Assembly: GCA_022844135.1 (NCBI GenBank)
Contig: JALHMG010000011.1
Span: forward strand, 1 to 46,828
From: Lysobacterales bacterium
GTDB taxonomy: Bacteria; Pseudomonadota; Gammaproteobacteria; Xanthomonadales; SZUA-5
Direction: 5' to 3'
DNA: 46,828 bases
Under the pieces are notes generated by a model, which was given only the letters and a program-made list of their open reading frames with translations, was not told the DNA's origin and did no database searches. Position numbers and translations under genes: made by a program. This document shows positions 43,938 to 46,828 of the stretch, piece after piece. The first letter of the stretch is position 1, and every line of letters starts with the position of its first letter.

Positions 43938-45908
43938 TCAAAGTACGGGAAGCAGGTACCGATCGAAGAACTGAATCACCGCCTCGCTCATGCGATCGCG
44001 ATTGGACTTCTTCTTGAAGCCGTGACCTTCGTCGAGCGCGAGCAGGTACCACGCAGTGACATCGTTCGCGCGCACGGCACGGAGAATCTGTTCGGCCTCC
44101 GATTGCGGCACGCGTGGATCGTTGGCACCTTGGATGACGAACAGCGGCGAGCGGATTTCGCTGGCGCGATTCAAGGGCGAGATGCTCTCCAGAAACCTGG
44201 CCATATCGGGATCGCGTTCGTCGCCATACTCGGGCCGGCGCTGATCGACGCGATAGGGGTTGGTGTTCTTCAAGAAAGTCACGAAGTTACTGATGCCGAC
44301 GATGTCGACGCCGGCGCGGATTTGTTCCCCAAAATGGACCATGGAGGCGAGCACCATGTAGCCGCCGTAACTGCCGCCATACACAGCGATGCGCGAGGCG
44401 TCGAACTCTGGTTTCGTCTTGATCCAGCCAATGAGCGACCCGATGTCTTTGACCGAATCCTCGCGCAGCTTGCCGTTGTCGAGCGCCAGATAGGTTTTGC
44501 CGTACCCGGACGACCCGCGCACATTCGGAACGATCACCGCCACATTGCGCTCACGAACCAGGAACTGGATGAACTCGCTGAACTGGGGGCGGCTCTGCGC
44601 TTCGGGTCCGCCGTGGATCAAAATCAACACCGGATGCGGGCCAGGCGTACTTGGACGGTAGGCATAAAAGGGAATCTGTCGCGGCAAGCCCATCATCGCC
44701 GGATCGGTGTCGTGCGCGCCAAAGCGCAGCAACTCGGGCATCGCAAAGCTTGCCGGGTCGATGCCGCCAGTCTCTCCGCGCGTCCAGCGGGTCAACAGCC
44801 CTGAGTTGATGCGCCGGGAAAAGACATCGCCCGGCACCTGCGGGCCGGCCATGGTCAGCCCGAATTCGGTGCTGCTGCTGTTGAAGTGGATGTCGCTCAT
44901 CACACCAAAGTCCAAGCTCATTTCGCTGACGACCGTATCATCGTCCTGGCGATCGTAAACCTTCAGTTTGCTGCTGCCATCCACATTGCGGACGACGGCC
45001 AGGTAGCGACCATCGGGGCTGATTTCGTATTGCTCTACATCCCAGGATTCGTCGCCAAGTAGCGGCACTACAACGCCATTGTCCAGCGCCACGCGCACCA
45101 GCGATACGTACTCGCCGAGCACATCGGTGAGTGCGTAGATGTGTTTGCCGTCGAGATCGAAACGAGCGGCCGAATCGGCGCTCGTGCCGCGCCCAAGCTC
45201 GATGCGCCGCAACTCGCCGCTGTTCAGATCGAGCACATGCAAACGCGAATCGCTGATCGAGAACCACTGCACTACCAGAAGCTTCTGGCCGTCCGGCGAA
45301 AAATCCAGCGGATACCAGGTGCCGCCCTGCTGGAGCACCAGACGATGGGCATCGGAGTTGGTGACATCGCCGATGTACACATCGAAATCGGTCTTCGTGC
45401 GGCGCGTGCCGGCATAAGCGAAGCGTCGGCCGTCGCGCGCGAACACGGGCTGTTCATTGCGCGAGGTGCCGTCGGTCAACAGGCGCGTGGTCCCATCGGC
45501 GAAGTTCAGAAAATGCAGTTGGAAGTACTCATCTCCGCCCCGGTCCTTGATGAAGATGGCGCCGTTCACGGAGGCGTCTGGGCTGACTACTGCTTTGCCG
45601 ATGGGCTCATCGAAGAACGTCAATTGCGAGCGCATGCCTTCGCCGGTGGTGACGGCTGCCAATTGCGCCACTTCGCCAAAGCGCACGGTGATCAATACAC
45701 CGCGATCGCCAGGCAACCAACCCTGGAAAGCGGCTGGGCGCATATTCTGGTAGCGCCGTAGCGACTCGCTTAAGCTTGGATCGGATGCCGGAACACCGTC
45801 GAGGCGCAGATTGCCCTGCTGGTCGACGGAGGGTCGGTTGTCGGTGGCGTTGGGTGATGTGGCGCAAGCCGACAGCAATAGAGTCAGCAGCAGAAATGCG
45901 AAGCGCAT
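43938..45908 (-). CDS. S9-family prolyl oligopeptidase lipoprotein
   Basis: 656 residues from ATG 45908. Lipoprotein signal MRFAFLLLTLLLSAC with the lipobox LSAC, so membrane-anchored. Residues ~50-390 form the beta-propeller (repeated SPDGxxLxxVR and FSPDGQKLLVV units). The alpha/beta-hydrolase domain has PVLILIHGGPEAQ, nucleophile Ser513 in YGGSYGGYM, Asp597 in GANDPRVP and His629 in DEGHGF. It should release dipeptides or cleave after proline or alanine in small peptides, in the periplasm. It complements the nearby exported peptidases. Confidence 0.95.
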   Translation of the reverse strand: MRFAFLLLTLLLSACATSPNATDNRPSVDQQGNLRLDGVPASDPSLSESLRRYQNMRPAAFQGWLPGDRGVLITVRFGEVAQLAAVTTGEGMRSQLTFFDEPIGKAVVSPDASVNGAIFIKDRGGDEYFQLHFLNFADGTTRLLTDGTSRNEQPVFARDGRRFAYAGTRRTKTDFDVYIGDVTNSDAHRLVLQQGGTWYPLDFSPDGQKLLVVQWFSISDSRLHVLDLNSGELRRIELGRGTSADSAARFDLDGKHIYALTDVLGEYVSLVRVALDNGVVVPLLGDESWDVEQYEISPDGRYLAVVRNVDGSSKLKVYDRQDDDTVVSEMSLDFGVMSDIHFNSSSTEFGLTMAGPQVPGDVFSRRINSGLLTRWTRGETGGIDPASFAMPELLRFGAHDTDPAMMGLPRQIPFYAYRPSTPGPHPVLILIHGGPEAQSRPQFSEFIQFLVRERNVAVIVPNVRGSSGYGKTYLALDNGKLREDSVKDIGSLIGWIKTKPEFDASRIAVYGGSYGGYMVLASMVHFGEQIRAGVDIVGISNFVTFLKNTNPYRVDQRRPEYGDERDPDMARFLESISPLNRASEIRSPLFVIQGANDPRVPQSEAEQILRAVRANDVTAWYLLALDEGHGFKKKSNRDRMSEAVIQFFDRYLLPVL

Positions 45909-46049
45909 GGCGTCATCATCGGTGGGCGAACGGGCGGGCGAGTATGCCGCGAGAATGCGCTCGGGAGCGATTTGCCATTGGCCGAATCGCTTCGCATCTC
46001 GTAGCATCGCCCGTTAACTACCGACTTTTCACGAATTAAGGAGCTCTCC

Positions 46050-46529
46050 ATGCTGCGCCAATGGTTGCTGTGCGCGTTCCTCGGATTGTCCGTCCTGTCG
46101 CTGACGGCATGTCAGCAAGAGGCGCCGAAGGTTGAGAATCAGGTCACGATGCCGACCAACCCGGCGGATACCGAGGCGTGGAAAAAGTACGTCGCTGCGG
46201 TGGTCAAGACCTACGTGCCGCCGGGCCAGAATGCGCGTTTCTTCGTGACATTCGCTGAAGCCAATCAAGACGCCGACAAGACCGCTCGCCTGGTCGAGAA
46301 CACCCGCAACTTTTTATTGCGTGGCGTGGCCGAAGGTACCTTGCTGCCGTTCGCATCGCCGGATTCGGCGCTGATGGCCGAGATCATCGAGAAGGCTTTT
46401 GCCGAACCGCAGGCCGACAAGCTCAAGGGATCGAAGGTGCTGTTCATCGGCAAGCCCGAGGAACAAGAGCGCGTACGCGCGGCTGTCACCGCGTGGGGCG
46501 CAGAGTTCGTGTTCCACGAAGCCAAATAA
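46050..46529 (+). CDS. small lipoprotein of unknown function
   Basis: 159 residues. AAGGAGCTC precedes ATG 46050. Lipoprotein signal MLRQWLLCAFLGLSVLSLTAC. The mature part has VTMPTNPADTEAWKKYVAAVV, FVTFAEANQDADKTARLVENTRNFLLRGVAEGTLLPFASPDSALMAEIIEKAF and an alpha/beta C-terminal end (SKVLFIGKPEEQERVRAAVTAWGAEFVFHEAK). I do not recognise the family. It is divergent from the S9 peptidase gene, so the two may share a regulatory region. Confidence 0.75.
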   Translation: MLRQWLLCAFLGLSVLSLTACQQEAPKVENQVTMPTNPADTEAWKKYVAAVVKTYVPPGQNARFFVTFAEANQDADKTARLVENTRNFLLRGVAEGTLLPFASPDSALMAEIIEKAFAEPQADKLKGSKVLFIGKPEEQERVRAAVTAWGAEFVFHEAK

Positions 46530-46544
46530 CTGCGCGCGGGTCCT

Positions 46545-46636
46545 CAGCTTTTGATCTTGGTACGCGGACCCATGGTCCGCAGCTTTTGATCTTGGTACGC
46601 GGACCCACGGTCCGCAGCTTTTGATCTTGGTACGCG
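46545..46636. repeat. 35-bp tandem palindromic repeats, left block
   Basis: Three copies starting at 46545, 46580 and 46615 of CAGCTTTTGATCTTGGTACG followed by a GCGGACC-rich palindrome. The third copy is truncated. They are in the opposite orientation to the block at 46690-46828. Confidence 0.85.
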
Positions 46637-46689
46637 ACCTTGATGGCAGTGTTAGGGCTTTCGCGCGTGGACCCAACCGATAAACAAAG

Positions 46690-46828
46690 AACAAAGCGAA
46701 GCTGCGGACCATGGGTCCGCGTACCAAGAGCAAAGCGAAGCTGCGGACCATGGGTCCGCGTACCAAGAGCAAAGCGAAGCTGCGGACCATGGGTCCGCGT
46801 ACCAAGAGCAAAGCGAAGCTGCGGACCA
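46690..46828. repeat. 39-bp tandem palindromic repeats, right block (continues past the window)
   Basis: Units start at 46696, 46735, 46774 and 46813, a strict 39-bp period. Each contains a perfect 7-bp hairpin, GCGGACC-ATG-GGTCCGC, and a spacer GTACCAAGAGCAAAGCGAAG. The block is the reverse complement in kind of the left block, so the two could form a large cruciform. Open frames across it are repeat artefacts. Confidence 0.9.

Noticed and set aside
46314-46811. 165-codon reverse-strand frame with repeated LLVRGPMVRSFAL
   Set aside because: Produced by reading through the tandem repeats and the antisense of the lipoprotein gene.

Overview
The window looks like chromosomal DNA of a GC-rich gammaproteobacterium, most likely Lysobacterales/Xanthomonadales (Rhodanobacteraceae- or Lysobacteraceae-like). 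This is inferred from the gltBD, rfaH, DUF2058 and SusA-like GH13 proteins, the many secreted peptidases, and the RHS toxin loci. No species can be named from the sequence alone.

Layout. (1) 1-8.85 kb is an accessory RHS/polymorphic-toxin island. It holds an RHS protein cut by the window edge with a C-terminal PD-(D/E)XK nuclease, a putative immunity gene, and a stand-alone HsdR-N-like nuclease. A scrap-yard follows: an IS3 remnant, an RHS fragment and a headless tyrosine recombinase. Next come a ParE-type toxin-antitoxin pair, 1.3 kb of inverted-repeat-rich non-coding DNA, and a core-less mini-RHS toxin with its own immunity candidate. Both RHS genes share a 5' leader and an end-of-core segment at the DNA level. 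(2) 8.9-16.1 kb is more ordinary chromosome: a lytic transglycosylase, a ugd-uxs pair for UDP-glucuronate/UDP-xylose, rfaH, a DUF2058 protein and an exported GH13 amylase. (3) 16.2-23.4 kb is a 7.2-kb integrated element in the 3' end of tRNA-Leu(CAA), bounded by a 62-bp direct repeat. (4) 23.4-32.5 kb holds a small secreted protein, a histidine kinase/response regulator pair, and gltB-gltD. (5) 32.5-46.8 kb holds a TPR protein, a tRNA-Leu/Cys/Gly cluster and a run of exported proteins: an M14 carboxypeptidase, an EEP nuclease, a metzincin, an S9 peptidase lipoprotein and a small lipoprotein. It ends in palindromic tandem repeats that run off the window.

The most interesting system is the tRNA-Leu element. 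Its order is integrase, unknown gene, AlpA-like regulator, small ORF, lambda-O-like initiator, DnaC-like loader, Nu1/DUF1441-like terminase small-subunit candidate, then two cargo genes. No capsid, tail or large-terminase gene is present, so it resembles a phage satellite (PICI-like). The initiator gene carries six 18-bp palindromic iterons followed by three 13-bp A-rich repeats, the architecture of a lambda-type origin placed inside the initiator gene. Paired GTTACCCC motifs 11 bp apart lie near both ends and are candidate integrase arm sites.

The second notable system is the mini-RHS design: a Sec signal peptide and leader joined almost directly to the end of the RHS core and a variable toxin, with immunity overlapping the toxin stop.
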